Source: Streptomyces avicenniae | GTDB lineage: Bacteria > Actinomycetota > Actinomycetes > Streptomycetales > Streptomycetaceae | Reading direction: 5' to 3' | Assembly (NCBI RefSeq): GCF_000719135.1 | Contig: NZ_JOEK01000002.1 | Coordinates: 62,001-126,000 of the forward strand | DNA: 64,000 nucleotides | Part shown: piece after piece, positions 15,488 through 23,423 of the stretch | Layout: every line of letters begins with the position of its first letter | How positions within the stretch are numbered: the first letter of the stretch is position 1 | Program-made: the position numbers and the translations under genes | Notes under the pieces: model-generated | Database searches by the model: none | Told to the model about the DNA's origin: nothing | Seen by the model: the letters and a program-made list of their open reading frames with translations, nothing else

Positions 15488-16474
15488 ATGGCGATCACCA
15501 CGCAGCAGCGGAAGGAACTCGGCGCCTTTCTGCGCAACCGGCGCGAGCGGCTGACCCCGGAGGCGGCGGGCATCAGCGAGTCCTACGGCCGCCGACGGAC
15601 GCCGGGGCTGCGCCGCGAGGAGCTGGCGCAGCTGGCCGGTGTCAGTGTGACCTGGTACACATGGCTGGAGCAGGCACGGAAGATCAAGGTCTCCCGGCAG
15701 GTGCTGGGCAGCCTGGCGCGGGCGCTGCGTCTGGACGAGACCGAGAGTTCCCATCTCTTCCGCCTGGCGGGCGAGGTCTCGCCGAGCAGTCAGGAACCCT
15801 GCCGCCGCGACCGGATCCCCGCGCAATACCTCGATTTTCTGGAACTTCAGGATCCGCTTCCGGCCTTCATTTCCAACGACCGATTCGACGTCCTCGCGTG
15901 GACGCACGGCTTCTGCGTCCTCTTCCCCTATTTCGAATCGCTGCCGCCCAGCCGCCGTAACAGCCTGGCCATGATGTTCGACAGCCGGGCCCGCTACCTC
16001 TTCCCCGAATGGGACAAGGACGCGATGGAGGCCGTCGCGCTGTTCCGCGCGCAGGCGGCCGACCAGCTCGTGCAGCCGGAGTACGCGAGCCTGGTGGACG
16101 AGCTGACGCGCGTCTCGGCCGATTTCCGCGACGTGTGGGAACGGCTCGACCTGGCGCCGTCGAGCCCGTCGGTCCGGCTGTTCGACCACCCGGTGCTCGG
16201 GCGCGTCGAGCTGGGCTACGTGAAGCTGCGGCTGGCCGCCGTGGACGCCACGCTCGTCGTCTACCAGCCGCTGCGCGACCGGCGGCTGCTGGAGCGCATC
16301 CGCGGGCTCGTGGAGGAGCGGATGCGCTCGCAGCTGGCGCGGACGCCCCGCTCAGCCGGGAAGTTCGACCGAGAGGGCGTGGTGGAAGACGTCCCGCGGG
16401 TCCCAGCGGGCCTTGACGCGTTGCAGCCGGGCGTAGTTGGACTTGAAGTAGAGCGCGTGCCACGGAACGCCTGA
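15488..16474 (+). CDS. XRE-family regulator with MmyB-like ligand-binding domain
   Basis: A 328-residue regulator. An N-terminal Cro/C1-type helix-turn-helix spans about residues 8-75 (LGAFLRNRRERLTPEAAG, TPGLRREELAQLAGVSVTWYTWLEQ). A MmyB-type PAS-like domain follows (about 95-260; AFISNDRFDVLAWTHGFCVLF, LFDHPVLGRVELGYVKL), which in relatives binds fatty acids or similar ligands. The ATG at 15488 follows GGGGGGAA. Its last 123 bases overlap the convergent flavoprotein gene, so about 40 C-terminal residues are antisense to a conserved gene and may not be native. It probably controls the adjacent biosynthetic genes. Confidence 0.85.
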   Translation: MAITTQQRKELGAFLRNRRERLTPEAAGISESYGRRRTPGLRREELAQLAGVSVTWYTWLEQARKIKVSRQVLGSLARALRLDETESSHLFRLAGEVSPSSQEPCRRDRIPAQYLDFLELQDPLPAFISNDRFDVLAWTHGFCVLFPYFESLPPSRRNSLAMMFDSRARYLFPEWDKDAMEAVALFRAQAADQLVQPEYASLVDELTRVSADFRDVWERLDLAPSSPSVRLFDHPVLGRVELGYVKLRLAAVDATLVVYQPLRDRRLLERIRGLVEERMRSQLARTPRSAGKFDREGVVEDVPRVPAGLDALQPGVVGLEVERVPRNA

Positions 16475-17848
16475 CGTGTTCCAGCGCGGGTCGCGCAGGT
16501 CCACGTCCGGGTAGTTGATGTAGGAGCCGTCGGTCCGGTCCCCGGGGACGGGGACCCCGCCGGTCTCCGCGAAGAGGTCACGGTAGAGCGCCCTGACGCG
16601 CTCCACGTGCAGCGCGTCCGCACGCGCGTCGGCCCAGTAGGTGCCGAGGTAGCAGCGCAGCAGGGAGTCGCGCTGGGCGACCACCGTGGCCGCCGGGTCC
16701 ACGGCGTTGACCTGCCTGCCGTAGGAGAACAGCACCACCGTGGTGTGGCCGGAGTAGCGCGGGTCCGCGAGGTAGCGGTGGAGCAGGGCGCCGTCGCCGC
16801 CGTCGAAGGGCACGCGGAGCTGGGCCCCCTTGCTCTTGGAGCGCGTCAGGGCGCCCCGGTTCTCGACGTCGCGGGCGGTGACCTGGAGCCAGGGCAGCGT
16901 CTCCCAGGACGTCCTGGCGGACACGCGGACGCCTTCGCCGACCGCGCGGAGGTAGTCGCCGAGGAGCCGTCTGGCGTCGGGGCGGCCCGCGTCGATCTGC
17001 GCGTTCAGCACCAGCCGTCCGACCGACCGTTGGTTGAGGTACAGCGCGCTGTAAAGGGACGCGTAGGCCGGGTCGGCGGTGTCCTCCTTGGCGTGCCAGG
17101 CGCCGTGGTTGGCGAGGAGGCGCAGGAAGTCGCCCTCCGTCAGCCCGTCCCAGTCCCAGGCGGCCGAGGCGAACAGCACCGTGGCGGGCGGTCGCGGGAG
17201 GAGGTCGGCGGGCCGGTGGCCTGGCGCGTCGGCCGAGCGGAACCAGAACCGCGTGACCAGGCCGAAGTTGCCGCCGCCCGCGCCGGTGTGCGCCCACCAC
17301 AGGTCGTGGTGCGGATCGGCGGGGTCACGGCCCGCGACGACGGTGCGCGCCCCGCCGTCCGCGTCGGCGACCACCACCTCGACGGCCTCCAGGTGATCGA
17401 CCACGAGGCCGTACCGGCGGCACAGGGCGCCGAAGCCGCCCCCCTGCACGTAGCCGCCCAGCCCGACCGACGGGCACGTCCCGGCGGGCAGCGCGACGCC
17501 CCACTTCAGGTACAGGTCCCGGTAGACGTCGCCCATCAGCGCGCCCGCGCCGACGGCGAAGGCGTGACGGTCCTGGTCGTACGCGACGCCGTCCAGCGCG
17601 GAGACGTCTATCACGGTGGTGACGGCCGGGTCGTCCACCAGCCCTTCGAGGCCGTGGCCACCGGCCCGCACCGCGAGCCGCTCCCCCCGGCGCACGGCCT
17701 GGGCGACGGCCTGCCGCGCCCCGTCCGTGTGCCGGGGGACGAGCACGCGCCGGGGGCTGCCCGCGAACCGCGTGTTGCGCGAGCGTGCCACGAGGGACGC
17801 GTAGCGGGCGTCGGCGGGGGTGACCTCGGAGAAGGCTATGTCAGGCAT
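16352..17848 (-). CDS. Bicovalent FAD-linked oxidoreductase (BBE-like)
   Basis: A 498-residue flavoprotein with an FAD_binding_4 domain (about 30-210) and a C-terminal berberine-bridge domain. The two residues that bind FAD covalently in this family are present: His65 (VRAGGHGLEG) and Cys125 (GTCPSVGLGGYVQGGGFG). SYINYPDVDL near the end supplies the tyrosine that acts as base in AknOx-type enzymes. Relatives oxidise sugar hydroxyls, alcohols or ring carbons in antibiotic pathways using oxygen. The ATG overlaps the end of the upstream MFS gene by eight bases, making it the third gene of a three-gene operon. There is no signal peptide. Confidence 0.88.
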   Translation of the reverse strand: MPDIAFSEVTPADARYASLVARSRNTRFAGSPRRVLVPRHTDGARQAVAQAVRRGERLAVRAGGHGLEGLVDDPAVTTVIDVSALDGVAYDQDRHAFAVGAGALMGDVYRDLYLKWGVALPAGTCPSVGLGGYVQGGGFGALCRRYGLVVDHLEAVEVVVADADGGARTVVAGRDPADPHHDLWWAHTGAGGGNFGLVTRFWFRSADAPGHRPADLLPRPPATVLFASAAWDWDGLTEGDFLRLLANHGAWHAKEDTADPAYASLYSALYLNQRSVGRLVLNAQIDAGRPDARRLLGDYLRAVGEGVRVSARTSWETLPWLQVTARDVENRGALTRSKSKGAQLRVPFDGGDGALLHRYLADPRYSGHTTVVLFSYGRQVNAVDPAATVVAQRDSLLRCYLGTYWADARADALHVERVRALYRDLFAETGGVPVPGDRTDGSYINYPDVDLRDPRWNTSGVPWHALYFKSNYARLQRVKARWDPRDVFHHALSVELPG

Positions 17849-19112
17849 CGGTCGCTCGGACTCCCTTGCCGGAGGGGTGGTTTCTTCGGGTGCGCAGGGC
17901 GTGGCCGGTCACGAGCAGCAGCGCGAGCGCGCCGAACGCGCAGCCGAGGAGGGCGGACGCCGCCCAGCCCCCCTCGCGCCAGACGGGCCCCATCAGGGCG
18001 GAGCCCACGGCGCCGCCGAGGAAGTAGGACGTCATGTACGCGGTGGTGACCCGGCTGCGCTCCGACGCCTCGACCCGCTGGAAGACGGCCGTCTGGTTCG
18101 TGATGTGGGCGGCCTGGACGGCGAAGTCGATGAGGACGACGGCCAGGCAGATCATGAGCAGCGCGGACTGCCAGGCGGCGACACCGGCGAAGGACAGCGC
18201 GATGAGCGCGAAGGACAGGACGCTGACGGCCGTGGAGCGGCCCCGGTCGGCGTGGCGTCCGGCCAGGTTGGCGCCGAGCGCGCCCCCGGCGCCGAGCAGG
18301 CCGACCAGGCCGATGGCGGAGGCGCCGAAGTCGTAGGGCGGTTCTGCGAGCAGGAGCGGGACGGCCGTCCACAGCACGGTGAACGCGCCGAAGCCGAGGC
18401 CGCCGTAGACGCAGCGCCGCGCCAGCTCGGGGTGGTGGCGCACGAGTGCGGCGACGGAGGCGAGCAGCCGCAGGTAGGCGGCGGGGGTCAGCGGGGGCCG
18501 TTCCTCCTGCGCCGACCGGCGCGGGATGACCCGCCGCAGCAGGACCAGCACGCCGCACATCGCGGCGGCGGCGCACCAAAAGACGGCCCGCCAGCCCGCG
18601 ACGCCGGTGATCAGCCCGGCGACCGTGCGGCACAGCAGCGCCCCGAGGATGACGCCGGTCATCACGGTCCCGACGACCTGGCCGCGGCGTTGCGCCGGGG
18701 CCATCCCGGCGGCCATGGGCACGATGACCATGGCGGCCACGCTGAACAGGCCGAGCGGGAGGAAGAGGACGACGAGCAGCGTGCCGCGTGCCAGCGGGAT
18801 GAGCAGGAGGACGACGGCGGCGCAGCTGACCAGGACGCTGACCAGCCGCCGCCGGTCGAGGACGTCGCCGAGCGGCACGAGCGCCAGCAGGCCGAGCGCG
18901 TAGCCGAGTTGGGTCGCGGAGAGCGCGGGGGTCAGGGACTCGGGGCGGACGTCGAGCGAGGCGGCCAGGTCGGGCAGGATCGGCTGGAGGTAGTAGAGGT
19001 TGGCCACGCACAGTCCGCACGCGACGGCGAGGAGCAGCACGGTCGCCCGGCCGGAGGCCGCCGGCCGCGGCGGTGCCCCGGCCGGGGCACCGCCGCGGGC
19101 CGCCTGGGTCAC
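17841..19112 (-). CDS. MFS transporter, drug/sugar efflux type
   Basis: A 423-residue membrane protein with twelve predicted helices. The helix-2/3 loop carries LGDVLDRRRLVSVLVS, a motif A variant of the major facilitator superfamily, and helix 1 has LYYLQPILPDLA. Most likely a proton-driven exporter. The GTG at 19112 follows GGGGGAGG and overlaps the upstream SDR stop as GTGA. Lying between a degenerate SDR and a BBE flavoprotein, it probably exports the product of the accessory cluster, though the substrate is unproven. Confidence 0.87.
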   Translation of the reverse strand: MTQAARGGAPAGAPPRPAASGRATVLLLAVACGLCVANLYYLQPILPDLAASLDVRPESLTPALSATQLGYALGLLALVPLGDVLDRRRLVSVLVSCAAVVLLLIPLARGTLLVVLFLPLGLFSVAAMVIVPMAAGMAPAQRRGQVVGTVMTGVILGALLCRTVAGLITGVAGWRAVFWCAAAAMCGVLVLLRRVIPRRSAQEERPPLTPAAYLRLLASVAALVRHHPELARRCVYGGLGFGAFTVLWTAVPLLLAEPPYDFGASAIGLVGLLGAGGALGANLAGRHADRGRSTAVSVLSFALIALSFAGVAAWQSALLMICLAVVLIDFAVQAAHITNQTAVFQRVEASERSRVTTAYMTSYFLGGAVGSALMGPVWREGGWAASALLGCAFGALALLLVTGHALRTRRNHPSGKGVRATDA

Positions 19113-19834
19113 AGCGTGCCTCCCCCGTCCACATGGACCACCGCGCCGGTGACGAAGGTGTTCTCCATCAGGTGCTGGACGCTGACGGCCACGTCGTCGG
19201 GGCGGCCGACCCGCGCGACCGGGGAGCTCTGGGCGGTCTGGGCGAACAGGCCCTCGCGCGCGTCGTCGGGGAGGAACGACCACAGCGGGGTGTCGATCAG
19301 GCCGCCCACCACGACGTTGACCCGGATCGGGGCGAGTTCGAGGGCCAGGGAGCGCCCCATCCCGGCGATGCCCGCGTTGGCCGCGGCCGTCGCGCTCATG
19401 TCGGGGTACGCCTTGAAACCGGCGGCGCCCGCGATCAGCGTCACCGAGCCGCCCGGCGTGATCTTCTTCCCGGCGTGCCGCACGGTCAGCAGCTGGCCGA
19501 CGATCTTGGTGTCGAGCGCGGCCCTGACGTGGTCGAGCGACACCTCGTAGACGGAGCCGACGGCCATGTCGCCGGGGCACACCACCAGGTGGTCCAGGCC
19601 ATCGACCGTCGCGAAGAAGGCGCGCAGGCTCTCCTCGTCCCGGACATCGACGACGCCGGTGGTGGCGCCGTCGATCTCCTTCGCCGCCTGGGCGAGCCGG
19701 TCCGCGGAGCGGGAGCCGATGTGGACCCGCGCCCCGGCGCCCGCCGCGCGGGCGGCGACCGCCTTCCCGATTCCGGAGGAGCCGCCGATGACCACGACGC
19801 GGGCGCCGGCGAGGGAGGAAGTGCTGGAGGTCAC
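19109..19834 (-). CDS. SDR-fold protein with replaced catalytic residues
   Basis: A 241-residue SDR. The cofactor turn is intact (VVVIGGSSGIGKAVAARAA) and the C-terminal FVTGAVVHVDGG is typical. The active site is not: YxxxK is replaced by Thr149-x3-Asn153 (SATAAANAG), the serine strand reads LIAGAAG, and NNAG reads CPGD. It may bind NAD(P) without classical chemistry or use a different mechanism. A related actinobacterial subgroup shares these changes, to my knowledge. The GTG at 19834 follows CGGAGA. First gene of the minus-strand operon, divergent from the phosphotriesterase-like gene. Confidence 0.78.
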   Translation of the reverse strand: MTSSTSSLAGARVVVIGGSSGIGKAVAARAAGAGARVHIGSRSADRLAQAAKEIDGATTGVVDVRDEESLRAFFATVDGLDHLVVCPGDMAVGSVYEVSLDHVRAALDTKIVGQLLTVRHAGKKITPGGSVTLIAGAAGFKAYPDMSATAAANAGIAGMGRSLALELAPIRVNVVVGGLIDTPLWSFLPDDAREGLFAQTAQSSPVARVGRPDDVAVSVQHLMENTFVTGAVVHVDGGGTL

Positions 19835-20088
19835 GCTTGTCTCCGGTTCATGAGTGCGATGTGGGGTGAACACCGCCCACGCTCGCAGCAGCACGAAGGG
19901 CCAGACAGGCAACGCCTGATGCTAGGTGATCCACTACCCGGGACGCGCCCAGGGCGCCCGGGACGCCCCGGTCCGAACGCACGTGTCAGGTGGCACGACC
20001 ACCCCCCTCGGCCCTTCGCCGGGCCGCCGGGGAGCCCGCAGTATGTGCACGTGAACAGCCTGCGGATTCCGAACGAGGCGGTGACGGC
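19835..20088. promoter_or_regulatory. Divergent promoter region between two accessory operons
   Basis: 254 bases between the SDR-MFS-BBE operon and the phosphotriesterase-cupin-SDR operon must hold promoters in both directions. CAGGC-AAC-GCCTG (19906-19918) is a short perfect inverted repeat that could be an operator. No convincing -35/-10 pair was identified. Confidence 0.35.
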
Positions 20089-21126
20089 ATGACCCGAGCG
20101 GACACCCCCGGGCGCGTGCGGGTCCCGACCGCGCGCGGCCCGATCGACGCGGCGGACCTCGGCGTGACCCTCGCCCATGAACATCTCTTCGTGCTCAGCG
20201 CGGAGTTCCAGAGCAACTACCCCCACCTGTGGGACCGGGAGGCCGGGATCGCCGCCGCGGTGCGGCAGCTCGCCGACGCGTACGCCGCCGGGGTGCGAAC
20301 CCTGGTGGACATGACCGTGGTCGGCCAGGGCCGGGACGTCGGGCTCGTCGCCGCGGTCGCGGAGCGGACCCCGGTCAACATCGTGCTGGCCACGGGCGTC
20401 TACAGCGTGGACGGCATCCCGCTCTTCGCGCGCTTCCGCGGCCCCGGCTGCGCGATCGAGGCCGAGGAGCCGCTGATCGACCTGCTGGTCGGGGACGTCA
20501 CCACGGGCATCGGCGGCACGGACGTGCGGGCCGGTCTGGTGAAGTTCGCCTGCGAGCGGGTGCCGCCCGACGCGGCGGCCCACCGCATGGCGGCCGTGAC
20601 GGCGGAGGTGCACCGGCGCACCGGCGTCCCCGTGGTCGTGCACTGCGACCCGTTCGAGGGCAACGGCCTCCAGCTCGTCCGGCTGCTGGAGCGCGAGGGC
20701 GTGGCGGCGGGGTCCGTCGTGGTCGCCCACGCGGGGGACGACGCCGACCTCGCCCGGCTCAGGGCGCTCGCCGACACCGGCTGCGTGCTCGGCTACGACC
20801 GCTACGGCATGACGCCGTTCGCCCCCGACGACCAGCGCAACGCCACCCTGGCGGAGCTGGTGCGCGCGGGCCACGTGGCGCAGCTCCTCGTCTCCCAGGA
20901 CCACGCCACGCACATCGACTACCTCACGGCGGAGCAGAAGGCCCGCACCTATCCCGACTGGAGCTATGTCCATCTCCTCAGGAACGCGCTGCCGCGTCTC
21001 CTGCGGGAGCCGGGCATCGACGAGGCCACCGTGCGCACGCTGCTGGTGGACAACCCGAGGCGCCTGCTGTCGCGCGTCCCGGCTCCACGACCCGCAACCC
21101 ACTCCGAGGACGCTCATGCCATCTGA
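20089..21126 (+). CDS. Phosphotriesterase-like amidohydrolase (lactonase/esterase candidate)
   Basis: A 345-residue TIM-barrel hydrolase with every metal ligand of the PTE family: His30 and His32 (LAHEHLF), the bridging lysine Lys152 (LVKFACE), His185 (VVHCDP), His214 (VAHAGD) and Asp271 (SQDH). Natural substrates of this family are often lactones (phosphotriesterase-like lactonases), with phosphotriesters a promiscuous activity. Next to an AfsA-like gene, lactone hydrolysis is an attractive inference. The ATG at 20089 was chosen because it starts just before the first barrel strand. The 3' end overlaps the cupin gene by 11 bases. Confidence 0.85.
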   Translation: MTRADTPGRVRVPTARGPIDAADLGVTLAHEHLFVLSAEFQSNYPHLWDREAGIAAAVRQLADAYAAGVRTLVDMTVVGQGRDVGLVAAVAERTPVNIVLATGVYSVDGIPLFARFRGPGCAIEAEEPLIDLLVGDVTTGIGGTDVRAGLVKFACERVPPDAAAHRMAAVTAEVHRRTGVPVVVHCDPFEGNGLQLVRLLEREGVAAGSVVVAHAGDDADLARLRALADTGCVLGYDRYGMTPFAPDDQRNATLAELVRAGHVAQLLVSQDHATHIDYLTAEQKARTYPDWSYVHLLRNALPRLLREPGIDEATVRTLLVDNPRRLLSRVPAPRPATHSEDAHAI

Positions 21127-21514
21127 CGAACACCTCTCCCCGCCCCGGCCACGGCCCGGCGACGCACCCGGGCACCGCCACGAGCCGTGGGAGGAACTCG
21201 GCGCGGCGCTCGTCGTGGACGAGCCGGGCGTCAAGTGCTGGATCGAGACGGTGCCGCCCGGCGAGGCCCGCCCGCTGCACACCCACCGGCACCCGTGGGT
21301 GACGGTGGTGCTGAGCGGCGCGCACGGCGAATCCCTGGACGAGCACGGCGGCGTCATCAAGAAGGTCGCCCTGGAGACGGGGCAGGTCCTCTTCAACGAC
21401 GGGGCGCAGCTCCCGATGCGCCACCGGGTGCGCAACCTGTCGGACCGGACGCTGGTCATGGTCGCGATCGAGCGGCGCGCGGACGGCGGCGGCGTGTCGG
21501 AGGCCGCGGCATGA
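21116..21514 (+). CDS. Cupin-domain protein
   Basis: A 132-residue single-cupin protein. The first motif is partly recognisable as PLHTHRHPWVTVVLSG (HxH plus a downstream turn) and the second as FNDGAQLPMRHRVRN, with an arginine-rich ending in place of a strict third histidine. It may bind a metal and act as an isomerase, dioxygenase or sensor, but its role cannot be fixed from sequence. The ATG follows GAGGA and overlaps the upstream hydrolase gene. The stop overlaps the next SDR as ATGA, so all three are one operon. Confidence 0.78.
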   Translation: MPSDEHLSPPRPRPGDAPGHRHEPWEELGAALVVDEPGVKCWIETVPPGEARPLHTHRHPWVTVVLSGAHGESLDEHGGVIKKVALETGQVLFNDGAQLPMRHRVRNLSDRTLVMVAIERRADGGGVSEAAA

Positions 21515-22362
21515 CGGGCGACGCGGCGGCCCCGCACGCCCCGGCGCTGGTCACGGGCGCGACCTCGGGCCTGGGGCGCAGCGTGGCCCGGCATCTGGCC
21601 CTGAGCGGCTGGACGGTCCTGGTGCACGGCAGGGACGAGGGCCGCGCGCACGCCCTCGTCGAGGAGTTGCGCGCGTCGGGCGGCGCGGCCTTCCCCTACG
21701 TGGCGGACCTGGCGTCGCTTGAGCGGACGGCGGAGCTGGGGCGGCGGATCGCCGCCGACCATCCGAGCCTCGGCCTGCTGGTCAACAACGCGGGCGTGGG
21801 CGAGGGGCGGGACGCGCGGCGGCGGGAGCTGAGCGTGGACGGCTACGAGCTGCGCCTCGCCGTCAACTACCTGGCGCCCGTGCTGCTCACGCGCTGTCTG
21901 CGGGCGCCGCTGCGGGCGGCGGGGGCGGCGCAGGTCGTCAACGTCGGCTCGATCGGGCAGAGTCCGCTGAACTTCGACGACCCGCAGTTCACCCGTGGCT
22001 ACGACGGGACGGAGGCGTACACGCGCAGCAAGTTCGCGCTGGCGGCGTTCACGTTCACCGTCGCGGACGACTACGCGCGCGACGACATCCGCGTCAACTG
22101 CGTCCATCCGGCGAACTACATGGACACGACGATGGTGACCGAGGCGGGCGTGCGGCCCTGGTCGAGCGTGGCGCACGGGACGGCGAGCGTGCTGGCCGTG
22201 CTGGAGGCGGGGGCGCGCGGGGTGAAGGGCCAGTACTTCAACGAGGACCGGCGCGCCTCGGCCCATCGCGGCACGGGCGACCCGCGCGTCCAGGACCGAC
22301 TGGCGCGGCTCACGGACCAGTTGCTGGCTCCCTGGGAGACGGCCTCCAGCTCCCCCTGGTGA
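21511..22362 (+). CDS. Short-chain dehydrogenase/reductase (retinol-dehydrogenase-like)
   Basis: A 283-residue SDR with an intact active site: LVTGATSGLGRSVARHLALSG for the cofactor, LLVNNAGVGEG, VVNVGSIGQ with the serine, and YTRSKFALAAF as YxxxK. The insertion before the YxxxK (NFDDPQFTRGYDGTEA) is typical of the retinol dehydrogenase/protochlorophyllide group. It probably reduces or oxidises a hydrophobic intermediate of the accessory pathway. Start ATG overlaps the cupin stop. It ends 65 bases from the convergent aldo-keto reductase. Confidence 0.85.
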   Translation: MTGDAAAPHAPALVTGATSGLGRSVARHLALSGWTVLVHGRDEGRAHALVEELRASGGAAFPYVADLASLERTAELGRRIAADHPSLGLLVNNAGVGEGRDARRRELSVDGYELRLAVNYLAPVLLTRCLRAPLRAAGAAQVVNVGSIGQSPLNFDDPQFTRGYDGTEAYTRSKFALAAFTFTVADDYARDDIRVNCVHPANYMDTTMVTEAGVRPWSSVAHGTASVLAVLEAGARGVKGQYFNEDRRASAHRGTGDPRVQDRLARLTDQLLAPWETASSSPW

Positions 22363-22427
22363 GGCCGGTCCCGGCGGCGGCTCCGGCGGCGGGAACGCCG
22401 GGGCCGCCGCCTGGCGCGGCGGGCGGT

Positions 22428-23423
22428 TCAGTCCTCCTGGACCATGGCCAGGAGGTGCGCGGGGAAGCGCTCCCCGGCGAAGGCCCCCGCGGGCGCGAGC
22501 GCGTCCACGGCCCGCAGCGTCGCGGCGGAGAGCCGTACCGTACCTGCCGAGGCGTTCTCGGCCATGTGCGCGCGGATCTGCGCGCCGGGGATGGGGACGA
22601 CGCTCTGGGCGACGAGCCAGGCCAGCGCGAACTGGGCCGGTGAGCAGCCCACTTGGGCGGCCAGGGCGTGGATGCGGGAGATCAGCTCCAGGTTGCGCGG
22701 CAGGTTCTCCTCCGAGAACCGCGGCAGGCCGCGGCGCAGGTCGTCGGCGCCGAGGTCGGTGCCGGTGATCTCGCCGGAGAGCAGGCCGCGGCTGAACGGG
22801 CTGTAGGCGACGAAGCCGATGCCCAGTTCGCGAACGGTGGGCAGGACGGCGCGTTCCGGGTTGCGGCTGGCGAGGGAGTACTCGGTCTGGACGGCGGTGA
22901 GCGGGTGGACCGCGTGCGCGGCGCGTATCGTCGCCGGGCCCGCCTCCGACAGCCCGAGGTGGCGGACCTTCCCTGCCGTGACCAGTTCGGCCATCGCGCC
23001 GACCGACTCCTCGACGGGCACGTCGGGATCGACGCGGTGCAGGTAGTAGAGGTCCACGTGGTCGGTGCGCAGCCTGCGCAGGCTGGCATCGACGGCGCGG
23101 GCGACGTGCTCGGGCCGTCCGTCGATCCGCACGCCGTCGGGGGTGCGCACGAGGCCGCACTTGGTCGCGAGGGTGACGCGCTCCCGCCGTCCGCCGTCCA
23201 GCGCCTTGCCGACGATCTCCTCGCTGAGCCCGGCGCCGTACATGTCGGCGGTGTCGAGGAAGTCCATGCCGCGGTCGATCGCCGCGTGGATGGTGCGGAT
23301 CGACTCCGCCTCGTCGGGGACGCCGTAGAACTCGGCCATCCCCATGCAGCCGAGGCCGATGGCGGACACCTCAAGTCCCTGGCCGAGCTGGACGCGGGGC
23401 AGGGTGCTCGCTGTGGTGGTCAT
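22428..23423 (-). CDS. Aldo/keto reductase
   Basis: A 331-residue (alpha/beta)8 NADPH reductase of the AKR11/13 type. [12 protein letters not shown] begins the barrel, [19 protein letters not shown] holds the catalytic Asp and Tyr, VTLATKCG the lysine, and YLHRVDP the histidine. The C-terminal VVPIPGAQ contributes to cofactor binding. It would reduce an aldehyde or ketone, and the substrate is unknown. It follows the flavin monooxygenase with an ATGA overlap, so the two are coupled. Confidence 0.9.
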   Translation of the reverse strand: MTTTASTLPRVQLGQGLEVSAIGLGCMGMAEFYGVPDEAESIRTIHAAIDRGMDFLDTADMYGAGLSEEIVGKALDGGRRERVTLATKCGLVRTPDGVRIDGRPEHVARAVDASLRRLRTDHVDLYYLHRVDPDVPVEESVGAMAELVTAGKVRHLGLSEAGPATIRAAHAVHPLTAVQTEYSLASRNPERAVLPTVRELGIGFVAYSPFSRGLLSGEITGTDLGADDLRRGLPRFSEENLPRNLELISRIHALAAQVGCSPAQFALAWLVAQSVVPIPGAQIRAHMAENASAGTVRLSAATLRAVDALAPAGAFAGERFPAHLLAMVQED

